A stretch of 48,707 nucleotides of DNA from Chthoniobacter flavus (lineage in GTDB: Bacteria; Verrucomicrobiota; Verrucomicrobiia; Chthoniobacterales; JACTMZ01). The stretch spans positions 1-48,707 of the forward strand of contig CAMDUL010000020.1 in the NCBI GenBank assembly GCA_945878135.1. The letters run 5' to 3'. The notes under the pieces were generated by a model. That model was not told where the DNA came from, ran no database searches, and was given only the letters and a program-made list of their open reading frames with translations. Within the stretch, counting starts at the first letter, position 1, and every line of letters starts with the position of its first letter. Below, piece after piece: positions 6,835 through 14,421 of the stretch. The position numbers and the translations under genes are program-made.

Positions 6835-8022
6835 ATGACGGACGTTATGCAAGCGATGGAATCCTTCCCCTCGAGCCGGCAGGCCGCGTTGCAGCGGCTC
6901 GAGGCGTTTGTCCAAACCGGCGCGGCGGATTACGGGCGCACGCGAAATTTCGTGCAGGCCGGACACGGCAACGTCTCGCGACTCTCGGCCGCTTTGCGCC
7001 ACCGCTTGGTCTCCGAGGAAGAAGTTCTGACCGCCGTGCTGGCCGGGCACCGGTTTCCCGCGGTCGAGAAATTCGTGCAGGAGGTCGTCTGGCGCACTTA
7101 TTGGAAAGGATGGTTGGAGCAACGGCCCGGCGTGTGGACGGACTATGTTGCCCTCGCGGCCAACCCGGCGGACGAAGTGCCGGCGGATGCAGCCATGCGC
7201 GTCTTCACCGACGAACTGCAATCCGGCGGCTACCTGCATAACCACGCCCGCATGTGGTGGGCCGCGTGGTGGTGCCACCAGCAAGGCCTGCCCTGGGCCA
7301 CCGGGGCACGATTCTTTTTCGACCACCTCCTTGATGCCGATGCCGCCAGCAACACACTGGGCTGGCGTTGGGTGGCCGGACTGCAAACGCCGGGCAAAGC
7401 CTACCTCGCCCGTCGTGACAACCTGGCGAAGTATTGGCCGGATCATGCTTCGCTCGACGCGATCGACGACAGCGTTCGCGCGCGGATTCCGGTCGAAACA
7501 GCCGATCTTTCACGCGGTGATATACCCGAATACGCGGAAACGCCGCCCGCGCTTGATCGTCCGGTGCTCCTGCTCGGCCATGCCGACGATCTATCGATCG
7601 AGAAGACCCCGCTCGGCAACTTGCGTCCGACAGCCATCGCTCTGGTCGCCCAACCCGGGGAAACCGATGGCGGGGCCAAGCGAGCCTGGCGCTCCAGAGC
7701 TTTCGATGACGCCGCCACCCGCTGGTTGCAGCACTACGGGCAAACGGTCGAGCGTTTGCCGCGTTGGGACGGAGTGGAAGCCTGGGCCACACAGGCAGGC
7801 AGCGGTCATGTCGTGATGATGGCGCCCTTCATCGGCCCCGACGCCGATGCTTGGAGGCCGGTGCGCCAAGCGCTGCGCGAGGCCGGAGTCGAAGTCACCG
7901 AATGCCGCCGCGCATGGGATCAGCGTCTCTTTCCCGCCGCCCGTGCGGGATTTTTCCCGTTCTGGCACAAGGTCAGACCGCTTGTGTCCAAACGCCTGCC
8001 CTTGGCCAAGGCCGTTGATTGA
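6835..8022 (+). CDS. FAD-domain protein, possible permuted photolyase
   Basis: A 395-residue protein that begins directly with the FAD-binding domain of photolyases: VEKFVQEVVWRTYWKGWLEQ (about 76-95), YLHNHARMWWAAWWCHQQ (about 133-150), then HLLDADAASNTLGWRWVAGL (about 162-182), the CPD-photolyase-type flavin motif. There is no N-terminal antenna domain. Instead residues about 240-395 form a separate alpha/beta-looking region (RPVLLLGHADDLS, then VVMMAPFIGPDADAWRPVRQ) ending DQRLFPAARAGFFPFWHKV. That ending recalls the D..L..P...Y..F.PF.K motif which closes the antenna domain in ordinary photolyases. I infer a circular permutation. The ATG at 6835 is preferred over a TTG at 6829. It probably shares an operon with the photolyase upstream. 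Confidence 0.75.
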   Translation: MTDVMQAMESFPSSRQAALQRLEAFVQTGAADYGRTRNFVQAGHGNVSRLSAALRHRLVSEEEVLTAVLAGHRFPAVEKFVQEVVWRTYWKGWLEQRPGVWTDYVALAANPADEVPADAAMRVFTDELQSGGYLHNHARMWWAAWWCHQQGLPWATGARFFFDHLLDADAASNTLGWRWVAGLQTPGKAYLARRDNLAKYWPDHASLDAIDDSVRARIPVETADLSRGDIPEYAETPPALDRPVLLLGHADDLSIEKTPLGNLRPTAIALVAQPGETDGGAKRAWRSRAFDDAATRWLQHYGQTVERLPRWDGVEAWATQAGSGHVVMMAPFIGPDADAWRPVRQALREAGVEVTECRRAWDQRLFPAARAGFFPFWHKVRPLVSKRLPLAKAVD

Positions 8023-8230
8023 AGAACCGCCTCGTTACGGCTCGCTCCGCTCGGCTCCTTCTTGTCTGCCTCCTGGCCACTGTCTCCGGCCGACTTTCCA
8101 ACCTCCGCACTTTCCCACCTCCGGTCTTTTCATCTCTGCGCCTCCCAGTCTCTCCATCTCTCGTCTGCCTCCGACCGCGTCACCCGCAAAAGCAATTTCT
8201 TATCCACCCCGGAAGGGCATACTTCGTCTT

Positions 8231-9826
8231 ATGAAATCGGATCAGGATCTCTACAAGCGGCTGCGCGATCTGCCGAAGGGGCAGCTCTGGAAATCCGAGG
8301 TGCCGCGATTCGATGCCGCCTCCCCGCGCGAACGAATGCGGGGAGTGGCCCTGATCCGGGCGCTTGGCACAGTTTTTTCACGATTCGGGACGAGCGAGGA
8401 AAAGGCGGCGGTGCGCGCGTGGCTCACGGCGCTGCTCAAAGATCCGCAGGAAAAGATCCGGCGCTACGCCATGGCGGCACTGCCGAAGATGGGCGGGGAT
8501 GAAGGTGCGGAGGCGCAGATGTTGAGTCTGCTCAAGGAGAACGGCGGCGAGAGGGAAAAGCGCCATCTGGGTCGTGCGCTCGAGAAGATCGGGGGAAGCG
8601 CGACACTCTCGTTCATGGCGCAAGGGGAATCGCTCCCGGAACTCACGCAGCAAAAGGTGCAAGCCGCCATCGCGCGGCGCGAAAACCCCGGCACGGTGGC
8701 CCTCGACGCCCTGCTCCCGGGCAAACCCGGCATGCAGATCAACCTCCGCTGCCGACGCGGCTTGGAAAAGATCGCCGGCGAGGAGGCCGAAGAGCAACTC
8801 GATCCGGGCATTTTCCGTCTCCGACAGGTCCGTCCGGGATGTGTGACGCTGGCTCCGCTGAGGCCGTTTTCCTTGGCGATGCTCTATGAGTTGCGCTGCT
8901 TTGCCACCGTGGGCATCCGCATCGGTCTGATCGGGAACAGCTCTGGTTCCGCATGGGAGGATGCCCTCGCTCGCTGCATCGCTTCCCCGACGGCGCGGAA
9001 GATCATGCGGGCGGCGACCGATGGAGCGCCCCGTTACCGCTTGGATTTCCCGGCGCGCGGTCATCAGCGGGCGGCCATCCGCCACGTCGTGGAGCAAGCC
9101 CACGCCCTCGCGCCCGATCTTCTCAACGATGCACGCCAAGCTCCGTGGTCGGTCGATGTTATCCCGGTCGGCAGCGGACCAAGAAAACAGAGGGACGCCA
9201 TCGTCGAACTGCGCCCTCGTCTCTACCCCGATCCGCGCCTCGGGTATCGTCAGGATGACATACCCGCGGCCTCGCACCCGCCCTTGGCCGCCTGCATGGC
9301 GCGTTTGGCGGCGCAAGCCAGCCCCGACAGCGAGGAACCCCGGCAGATGGTTTGGGATCCTTTTTGCGGCTCGGGACTGGAACTGATCGAGCGCTCGATG
9401 CTCGGCGGTGTCCTGGCCGTGCAGGGCACCGATCTCGATCCGGCAGCGATCGCGATCGCCCGCGCCAACTTCGAAGCAGCCGGCCTGGAGAATGTTTCCG
9501 GGATGTTCACGCCCTGCGATTTCCGCGACGCGGAAAAAGCGGCAGGCATCGCCCCGGAAAGCATCACGCTGGTCATGACCAATCCTCCCCTCGGCCGACG
9601 CATCCGGGTGAAAGACATGCGCGGACTCATCGCCGACCTCCTTCACGCCGCAACCAACGCACTCGAGCCGGGAGGCCTGCTCATTTTCACCAATCCGCTG
9701 CGCGATGGACCAAGCTCGCCCTCGCTCAAGTTGGAATACCGCCAAGCGGTCGATCTGGGCGGATTCGACTGCCAGCTCGAGATGTATCGAAAGCATGTCG
9801 CGCGGAAGGACGGAAGGATCAGCTAA
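8231..9826 (+). CDS. HEAT-repeat + RlmL/Trm11-like methyltransferase
   Basis: A 531-residue protein. Residues 1-140 look like HEAT/armadillo-type helical repeats (KIRRYAMAALPKMGGDEGAE, then KRHLGRALEKIGG). The C-terminal half is a class I SAM methyltransferase with a DPFCGSGLELIE motif I near 377, an acidic DLDPAAIAIARANFEAAGLE segment, and the catalytic loop TNPPLGRR at about 450-457. This order resembles UPF0020 (RlmL/Trm11) enzymes that make N2-methylguanosine in rRNA or tRNA. The usual fourth residue of the NPPY loop is Leu here. No THUMP domain is obvious. The target RNA cannot be named. The ATG at 8231 is the first plausible start after a pyrimidine-rich gap (8023-8230) with no gene. 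Confidence 0.72.
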   Translation: MKSDQDLYKRLRDLPKGQLWKSEVPRFDAASPRERMRGVALIRALGTVFSRFGTSEEKAAVRAWLTALLKDPQEKIRRYAMAALPKMGGDEGAEAQMLSLLKENGGEREKRHLGRALEKIGGSATLSFMAQGESLPELTQQKVQAAIARRENPGTVALDALLPGKPGMQINLRCRRGLEKIAGEEAEEQLDPGIFRLRQVRPGCVTLAPLRPFSLAMLYELRCFATVGIRIGLIGNSSGSAWEDALARCIASPTARKIMRAATDGAPRYRLDFPARGHQRAAIRHVVEQAHALAPDLLNDARQAPWSVDVIPVGSGPRKQRDAIVELRPRLYPDPRLGYRQDDIPAASHPPLAACMARLAAQASPDSEEPRQMVWDPFCGSGLELIERSMLGGVLAVQGTDLDPAAIAIARANFEAAGLENVSGMFTPCDFRDAEKAAGIAPESITLVMTNPPLGRRIRVKDMRGLIADLLHAATNALEPGGLLIFTNPLRDGPSSPSLKLEYRQAVDLGGFDCQLEMYRKHVARKDGRIS

Positions 9827-9943
9827 GCCGCGAGGCAACACCGTCTGAAACGGACAAGCTCCAAGCCGAGGCGCGGCATCCGCGTCGTCAAGCTGACGGA
9901 CTTTGAAAACGTCGTCCTCCCTCTGATTGAGGTTAAGTGACTA

Positions 9944-10063
9944 GTGATACCAATCCGCAAAAGGACTTGGACTCACGAATGACGACCGACGGGTAGGGAC
10001 AAGCGGCCCGCGTGTCCCTACCTTAAGAGGTAAAGTCCACCACCTTTTCGGAGTTGGTATTAC
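9944..10063. repeat. MITE-like nested inverted-repeat element
   Basis: The ends are imperfect inverted repeats of about 30 bases. The left end reads GTGATACCAATCCGCAAAAG; the right end, read on the opposite strand, begins GTAATACCAACTCCGAAAAG, and both continue to TGGACT. Inside is a perfect 10-base hairpin, GGTAGGGACA ... TGTCCCTACC (about 9992-10022), with an 11-base loop. There is no coding capacity. The size and nested hairpin fit a non-autonomous mobile or structured-RNA repeat. Its right arm forms the 3' end of the RelE-like remnant frame. Confidence 0.65.
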
Positions 10064-10175
10064 GTTTCTCCGCAAACCGGATTCCGCCTCCGGCTCCGCG
10101 CTTCGAGCCGTCGTAAACCTTGCGACGGTGGCCGATCGGCAAGACAAGCGCGGTCACTTTTCCGTCATCGATACG
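10023..10175 (-). pseudogene. RelE/ParE-family toxin remnant
   Basis: Immediately after an in-frame TAA the minus strand reads RIDDGKVTALVLPIGHRRKV YDGSKR, matching the C-terminal strands of RelE/ParE toxins (YRI-DDG---V-V--GHRREVY). The N-terminal two thirds are missing, the break falling beside the TATCAGTTG repeat. The last 12 residues of the open frame are supplied by the inverted-repeat element at 9944-10063. It cannot be expressed as a functional toxin. Confidence 0.6.
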
Positions 10176-10187
10176 TTAGACGATCCT

Positions 10188-10252
10188 GTATCAGTTGATC
10201 GCAGTAGCGACTTATCCACGCTTCGCTCCGGTTATCCCCGACGCGAACTCGG
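10188..10252. repeat. TATCAGTTG repeat, diverged copy 3
   Basis: It begins GTATCAGTTGATCGCAGTAG and ends CGCGAACTCGG. It shares its first 15 bases and its general layout with the copies at 1476 and 3275 but is clearly diverged in the middle. Confidence 0.55.
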
Positions 10253-10331
10253 TAGCGCGATCGAAGAGGCAGCCATACCGCCGGCGTGCGGACTTTGCAT
10301 CCGTTTTTCGACCACGGCGAAGCGCCGTGCT

Positions 10332-10529
10332 TCAGGAGAGCGACGGCAGGTAGCGGTAGGGTTGGTCGATATGGGGCTGGTGCCAGGTGTCGTCCGCCTC
10401 ATCGCCTTCGCCGCAGGGTTGGTCGGGCATGACCATGACAAGCACGCGGTGTTTGCGGTCGAAGTGCGCGGGCCGGGCCAACCGGACGGCTCCCTTCTCG
10501 TCGATCTCCGCTTCGAGAGTTTGGATCAT
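10332..10529 (-). CDS. Small antitoxin-like protein
   Basis: A 65-residue acidic protein beginning MIQTLEAEIDEKGAVRLARP, then HRVLVMVMPDQP. This two-strand start is typical of a class of tiny proteins encoded upstream of PIN or RelE toxins and assumed to be antitoxins. The rest (GEGDEADDTWHQPHIDQPYR) is low-conservation tail, and the stop lies close to repeats. The only toxin-like sequence nearby is the RelE-like remnant about 160 bases downstream, so this may be the surviving half of a broken module. I cannot assign a family with confidence. Confidence 0.5.
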   Translation of the reverse strand: MIQTLEAEIDEKGAVRLARPAHFDRKHRVLVMVMPDQPCGEGDEADDTWHQPHIDQPYRYLPSLS

Positions 10530-10577
10530 GGGGAAAAGCTAGGCGTGAAGTGGTTGGTGTCAAATGGGAGGCAGGTT

Positions 10578-11312
10578 TTACCGCGGGGCGAGATAGACGG
10601 TGCTGGAGGATTCTTCCCCGAGCAAGGGGTTGGGAAAGCGGACGGTTTCGGCGCGGGCGGCGGGGAATACTTCCCGCAGGGATTGGAGGAATCGTTCGTC
10701 GGGCGGACCATCGGACCACATGGCGAAGATGCCGCCGGGGTGGATTTGGCCGGCAAGGAGGCGGAGTCCGTCGGGGCGGTAGAAAGCGGCATTGGTTTCG
10801 TCGAGGAGATTGCCCGGGGAATGGTCGATATCGAGCAGCACGGCATGCCATTTCGCGCCGGGCGTGGCCGGATCAAAACCGATGAGAGGATCCGCAGCCC
10901 GCGCGAAAAAATCCTCATGCAGGAAGCGGCATCGCGGGTCGGCGGTGAGAATCGGTCCGAGCGGCACCAGGCCGCGGCGGTGCCACGCGATGACGGGGGC
11001 AAGAAATTCCACCACGGCGAGCGAGCGCACGGCGGGATATTCGAGCGCGGCTTGCGCGGTGTAGCCGAGGCCGAGTCCGCCGACCACGACATCGAGCGGG
11101 CCTTCGCGTCCGGTCAGGGCGAGATCGGCGAGGGCGATTTCGACCGCGGTGAACAAACTCGACATGAGGAATCCGCCGCCAAGCGTGATCTCGTAGACTT
11201 CGGTGTCTTCCAAGGAAGCGACGGTCCGGCGCCGCAGCGCGAGATCACCGAGAGGCGTGGGCTGGAAATCGATTTCCTCGAAAAAGGCGCGCTTGGGTTT
11301 GTTGGTGATCAT
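10578..11312 (-). CDS. Spermidine-synthase-like methyltransferase-fold protein
   Basis: A 244-residue protein with the spermidine synthase/SAM-methyltransferase Rossmann fold. It has a glycine-rich motif I (VVVGGLGLGYTAQAALEYPA), an acidic strand end (SLAVVEFLAPVIAWHR) and a LLDIDHSPGN segment where the catalytic Asp region of SpeE lies. The N-terminal beta segment (LGDLALRRRTVASLEDTEVY) is short. No clear polyamine-binding signature is present. I therefore call it a SpeE-like protein of unknown substrate, as is common for stand-alone copies. It lies 19 bases downstream of the AddA-like gene on the same strand and may be co-transcribed with it. Confidence 0.7.
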   Translation of the reverse strand: MITNKPKRAFFEEIDFQPTPLGDLALRRRTVASLEDTEVYEITLGGGFLMSSLFTAVEIALADLALTGREGPLDVVVGGLGLGYTAQAALEYPAVRSLAVVEFLAPVIAWHRRGLVPLGPILTADPRCRFLHEDFFARAADPLIGFDPATPGAKWHAVLLDIDHSPGNLLDETNAAFYRPDGLRLLAGQIHPGGIFAMWSDGPPDERFLQSLREVFPAARAETVRFPNPLLGEESSSTVYLAPR

Positions 11313-11331
11313 GGGGTTTCGACGCTACATT

Positions 11332-14300
11332 TCAAGGCAGTGCCGGCTTTTGCGCCGACGGTGGAACGGAAATGGCCGAGGCGGATACTTGGGAAAGATC
11401 GAGGCCGAGAAGTTTGGCCGCCGCGGTGCGGTAGGATTCCAGTTGACCGTGGTATTTCGCGTCAAGACCGGGGCCGGCGTGTTCGGTTTTGAAATCGTAA
11501 ATCCCCGCTTCGACCGGCCGACCATCTTTCAGCGTGACGATCACGCGGTCGAAAGTTCCGCTGTGGATTTCGCCGTCGATTTCCACGTCATAAGCGCGCT
11601 CGCGCCAGAGGAGAAACTCGCCTGCGGGGCGGGTAAAGACTTTGATCGCATCCGGCATGGCGAGAAAGTGGCTCACGGTTCGGGCGGCGGAATTGTCACC
11701 GGGAATTTGCGGCGGCGCACCATCGAACCATTCGATCGCGGCAAGGAGACGATGCACTTCGGTGCCGAGTTCCCGGGCTTCGCGGTTGATGATGATGGAT
11801 TCGAGGCTTCGGGGTTTGCGGCGGGAAGGAGAAGTCGAAGGGGTGTGACGAGTGGCAAGTGGAGAGTGAGGAGTGAGGGAAGAACGAAGATCGGAGACCG
11901 TCGGCCCGGTCTTGGGGTATTCGTTGAACCACTTCGGATTGCCGACTTGGCGGTGGTCGCCGTCGCCGGGAAAAGTGTTTTCCAGCCATTTGCCGGCGTG
12001 CTTCACGTTGCGTCCGGCGGCAGTGACGCAGTAGAGCGCTTTTTTGGCCCGGGTCATGGCCACGTAGAGAACGCAGAGGGATTCGTAGGATTGCCGGGCG
12101 CGGATTTCTTCCCGGGCGGATTTGAGGACGGGGTCGGCTTCGCAGAATTCCTTGCGCGGCAGGGCGAGTCCCCACTGGACGGTGCCTTGCCCGTCGCGAT
12201 GGAGGGAAATGCGGGCATCGTCGCGGAATTCACTCATCGCCTTGCCGCCCAGTTCGGGAAGGATGACGACATCGACGCCGAGGCCCTTGGCTTGGTGGAC
12301 GGTCATGACGCGGATCGCGCCCGGTGTTTCGTTTTCCTCGAGGGTGCGGTGATCGATGGCACGGACGAGACCGGCCCAGTCCCCTGCCCCGCCGCGGGTC
12401 GCATCGAAAGCGCTGACTGTGGCGGCAAAGGCGTCGAGTTCGTGCGGCGTGATGATTCCGGCGGTGACGGCATTTTGGATCCATCCGCGAACCACGGAAG
12501 CAAACCCGGCGCCCGCACCGAGGCGGGCGGCGGCGGTGAAAGAGGCGAGATCGGGTCCGATCACATGCCGCCACGGCGAGGCCAGGGCATGGCCGCGGGA
12601 AACGAGATCCGCCGGCGAGGCGATGAAACGGATGAGCGAAAGCAAGGCGGTGCCGGCCGGGGTGGCGAGGCAGGGATTCACTTTGCCCTCGGCCGCCGCG
12701 GGGATACCGGCTTTTTTCAAGATGCCGACATAACGGGCCAGCTCGTCATTGGTGCGGACGAGTATAGCGCAATCGAGTCCGCGGGCCAGCGGTTCGACTT
12801 CGCGGAGAATACGCAGGACCTGGCCGGACAGGGCATCGTCCGAAGATTCATCGTCCGCAGGGCGGACCACATCAAGGCAGGCGTAACCCTCGGGGGCGTC
12901 CGGGCGGGCGTGGTGGTCGACCCAGGCCCGGGTCCACGCGCGAACCGTCGGCTCGGAAAAGCGGAAGTCGCCGGCGTGACGATCGAGCGTTTCCGGATTG
13001 AGGACGTTTTCCACCGTGCGGACGACGGCCTGCGAGGAGCGGTGGGAAACTTCCAGTTCTTCTTTTTGGACCACGTCGCTTTGGCCGTGGTTGTAGCGGG
13101 ACTGGATTTCCCAAAAGAGGCGCGCATCGCCGCCGCGCCATCCGTAGATGGCCTGCTTGGTGTCGCCGACATAGAAAAAAGTGCGGGCCCCGGAGGTGTC
13201 CTGGATGATTTCGTCGGCGAGCGAATCAAGGATACGCCACTGGATGCGGCTGGTGTCCTGGAATTCATCAAGAAGCCAGTGGTCATGACGTCCGTCGAGA
13301 CGGTAATCGAGATCGCGCCGCCAGGGATCCTGCGCGCTCCGGGCGAGGAAGAGGGCCACATCGGCAAAGGTGAGAGCACCGGTTTCACGCGCGGTGGTGT
13401 CATAGACGGACTCGTAATGCGCAAGCAGGGTGTGGAGGGCGCGGGAGGATTCGAGCTTGGCTTGGATTTCAAGTTTGATCAAAGACCGGCGGAGACTCCC
13501 GCGCAGTTCGGGGAGACGTCCGCGAAGGTAAAGCCGGTCTTCGGCTTTGCCGCCGACGGGAACGTAAGGTTCGCCGGTTTTTGCATCTTCGCTATGGCCG
13601 GCGAGTTTTTCGGCGAGAAATTTTTCCAGCTTGTCATCCATGCGTCGCGGCGGACGGTGGGCGAGCGCGAGATCGAACCATTCGTTCCACTGGGCTTTTG
13701 CTTTGGTCCCGAGGTCGGGATGTGTGGCGGCGATTTCCTCGCGCAAGGCGCGGACAGCATCCTCGACCGAACTGGCGGTGAGGATGCCATCGTGGCCGGG
13801 CCAGATGCGGTCCGCGTCCCCCCAGGCGATATCGCGCGGCGTATCGAGGTAGTTTTGCTGGAGGCCGGCGGCGGCGGATTCGATGGTGCCGAGGACGGAG
13901 CGATCGGAACGGTTGCGACTTTCCTGCCGCAGCAACTCCACCAGCTGGTCGAGTCCGCTTTTGGTGCCGGCGGCCGAAGCGAAGAGACGCTCGAGAGCGA
14001 GACGGCGGTGTTCTTCGATGCCGGCCTCGTCGAGCAATCGGAATTCGCGGCCGAGTCCGAGTTCGAACGGAAAAGCACGCACGATGCGTCCGAAAAATCC
14101 GTCCATCGTGCCCATGGAAAGCCGCGGGAGCGCGGCGGTGAGTTGCCGGAGCCAGGCGCGGCATTGCTCGGCGGTGAGGCCCGGTTCGCCGAGTTCGCCC
14201 CGCAAACGGTCGAGCTCGTCCGTGTTGTCCGCGGCCCCGGCGAGACGTCCGAAAAGTTTCTGCAAGAACTCGGCGGCCGCTTTGCGGGTGAAGGTGAGGG

Positions 14301-14421
14301 CGAGGATGCGATCGGGGGCTTCGCCGCGGGCAAGAAGTTCCAGACAGCGGGTGACGAGCCGGTAGGTTTTGCCGCTGCCGGCATTGGCCACGATGAGGAG
14401 GACACGGGCAAGGTCTTTCAC
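11332..14421 (-). CDS. AddA-like UvrD-family helicase/nuclease
   Basis: A 1029-residue superfamily 1 helicase. Walker A is VANAGSGKTYRLV (about 11-23), followed by LALTFTRKAAAEFLQKLF. Motifs II and III (HDHWLLDEFQDTSRIQW), YVGDTKQAIYGWRGGD, and the late VMTVHQAKGLGVDVVILPEL and YVAMTRAKKALY motifs are all present. The C-terminus has a PD-(D/E)XK nuclease (GTFDRVIV, then GIYDFKTEH). This is the AddA layout: double-strand-break end processing for recombination, with AddB. The GTG start at 14421 overlaps the AddB stop as GTGA, so the pair is coupled. Oddly, residues about 849-860 (LTPHSPLATRHT) are encoded by an in-frame heptamer tract between the helicase and nuclease parts, presumably a tolerated linker. 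Confidence 0.88.
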   Translation of the reverse strand: MKDLARVLLIVANAGSGKTYRLVTRCLELLARGEAPDRILALTFTRKAAAEFLQKLFGRLAGAADNTDELDRLRGELGEPGLTAEQCRAWLRQLTAALPRLSMGTMDGFFGRIVRAFPFELGLGREFRLLDEAGIEEHRRLALERLFASAAGTKSGLDQLVELLRQESRNRSDRSVLGTIESAAAGLQQNYLDTPRDIAWGDADRIWPGHDGILTASSVEDAVRALREEIAATHPDLGTKAKAQWNEWFDLALAHRPPRRMDDKLEKFLAEKLAGHSEDAKTGEPYVPVGGKAEDRLYLRGRLPELRGSLRRSLIKLEIQAKLESSRALHTLLAHYESVYDTTARETGALTFADVALFLARSAQDPWRRDLDYRLDGRHDHWLLDEFQDTSRIQWRILDSLADEIIQDTSGARTFFYVGDTKQAIYGWRGGDARLFWEIQSRYNHGQSDVVQKEELEVSHRSSQAVVRTVENVLNPETLDRHAGDFRFSEPTVRAWTRAWVDHHARPDAPEGYACLDVVRPADDESSDDALSGQVLRILREVEPLARGLDCAILVRTNDELARYVGILKKAGIPAAAEGKVNPCLATPAGTALLSLIRFIASPADLVSRGHALASPWRHVIGPDLASFTAAARLGAGAGFASVVRGWIQNAVTAGIITPHELDAFAATVSAFDATRGGAGDWAGLVRAIDHRTLEENETPGAIRVMTVHQAKGLGVDVVILPELGGKAMSEFRDDARISLHRDGQGTVQWGLALPRKEFCEADPVLKSAREEIRARQSYESLCVLYVAMTRAKKALYCVTAAGRNVKHAGKWLENTFPGDGDHRQVGNPKWFNEYPKTGPTVSDLRSSLTPHSPLATRHTPSTSPSRRKPRSLESIIINREARELGTEVHRLLAAIEWFDGAPPQIPGDNSAARTVSHFLAMPDAIKVFTRPAGEFLLWRERAYDVEIDGEIHSGTFDRVIVTLKDGRPVEAGIYDFKTEHAGPGLDAKYHGQLESYRTAAAKLLGLDLSQVSASAISVPPSAQKPALP
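11844..11878. repeat. Heptamer tract within the AddA-like CDS
   Basis: After GTGTGACG come AGTGGCA, AGTGGAG, AGTGAGG, AGTGAGG. On the minus strand it encodes a Ser/Thr/Pro/His-rich linker between helicase and nuclease domains. Confidence 0.75.

Larger units (their letters stand above)
9827..10331. other. Repeat-filled gap with gene remnant
   Basis: No intact gene. From left to right: a short open frame ending LTDFENVVLPLIEVK-stop (about 9861-9938) that I cannot assign; a two-unit heptamer (AGTGACT, AGTGATA) at 9936-9949; a nested inverted-repeat element (9944-10063); a RelE-like remnant (10023-10175); a TATCAGTTG-family repeat (10188-10252); and the second copy of the 21-base repeat (10291-10311). 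Confidence 0.7.

Noticed and set aside
8378..9841. A 487-codon minus-strand frame opposite the HEAT-methyltransferase
   Set aside because: Shadow frame; the plus strand carries the methyltransferase motifs.
9861..9938. A short plus-strand frame ending LTDFENVVLPLIEVK-stop after the methyltransferase gene
   Set aside because: It may be the tail of a lost gene, and its stop lies in a heptamer unit, but it is too short and has no match I can name.
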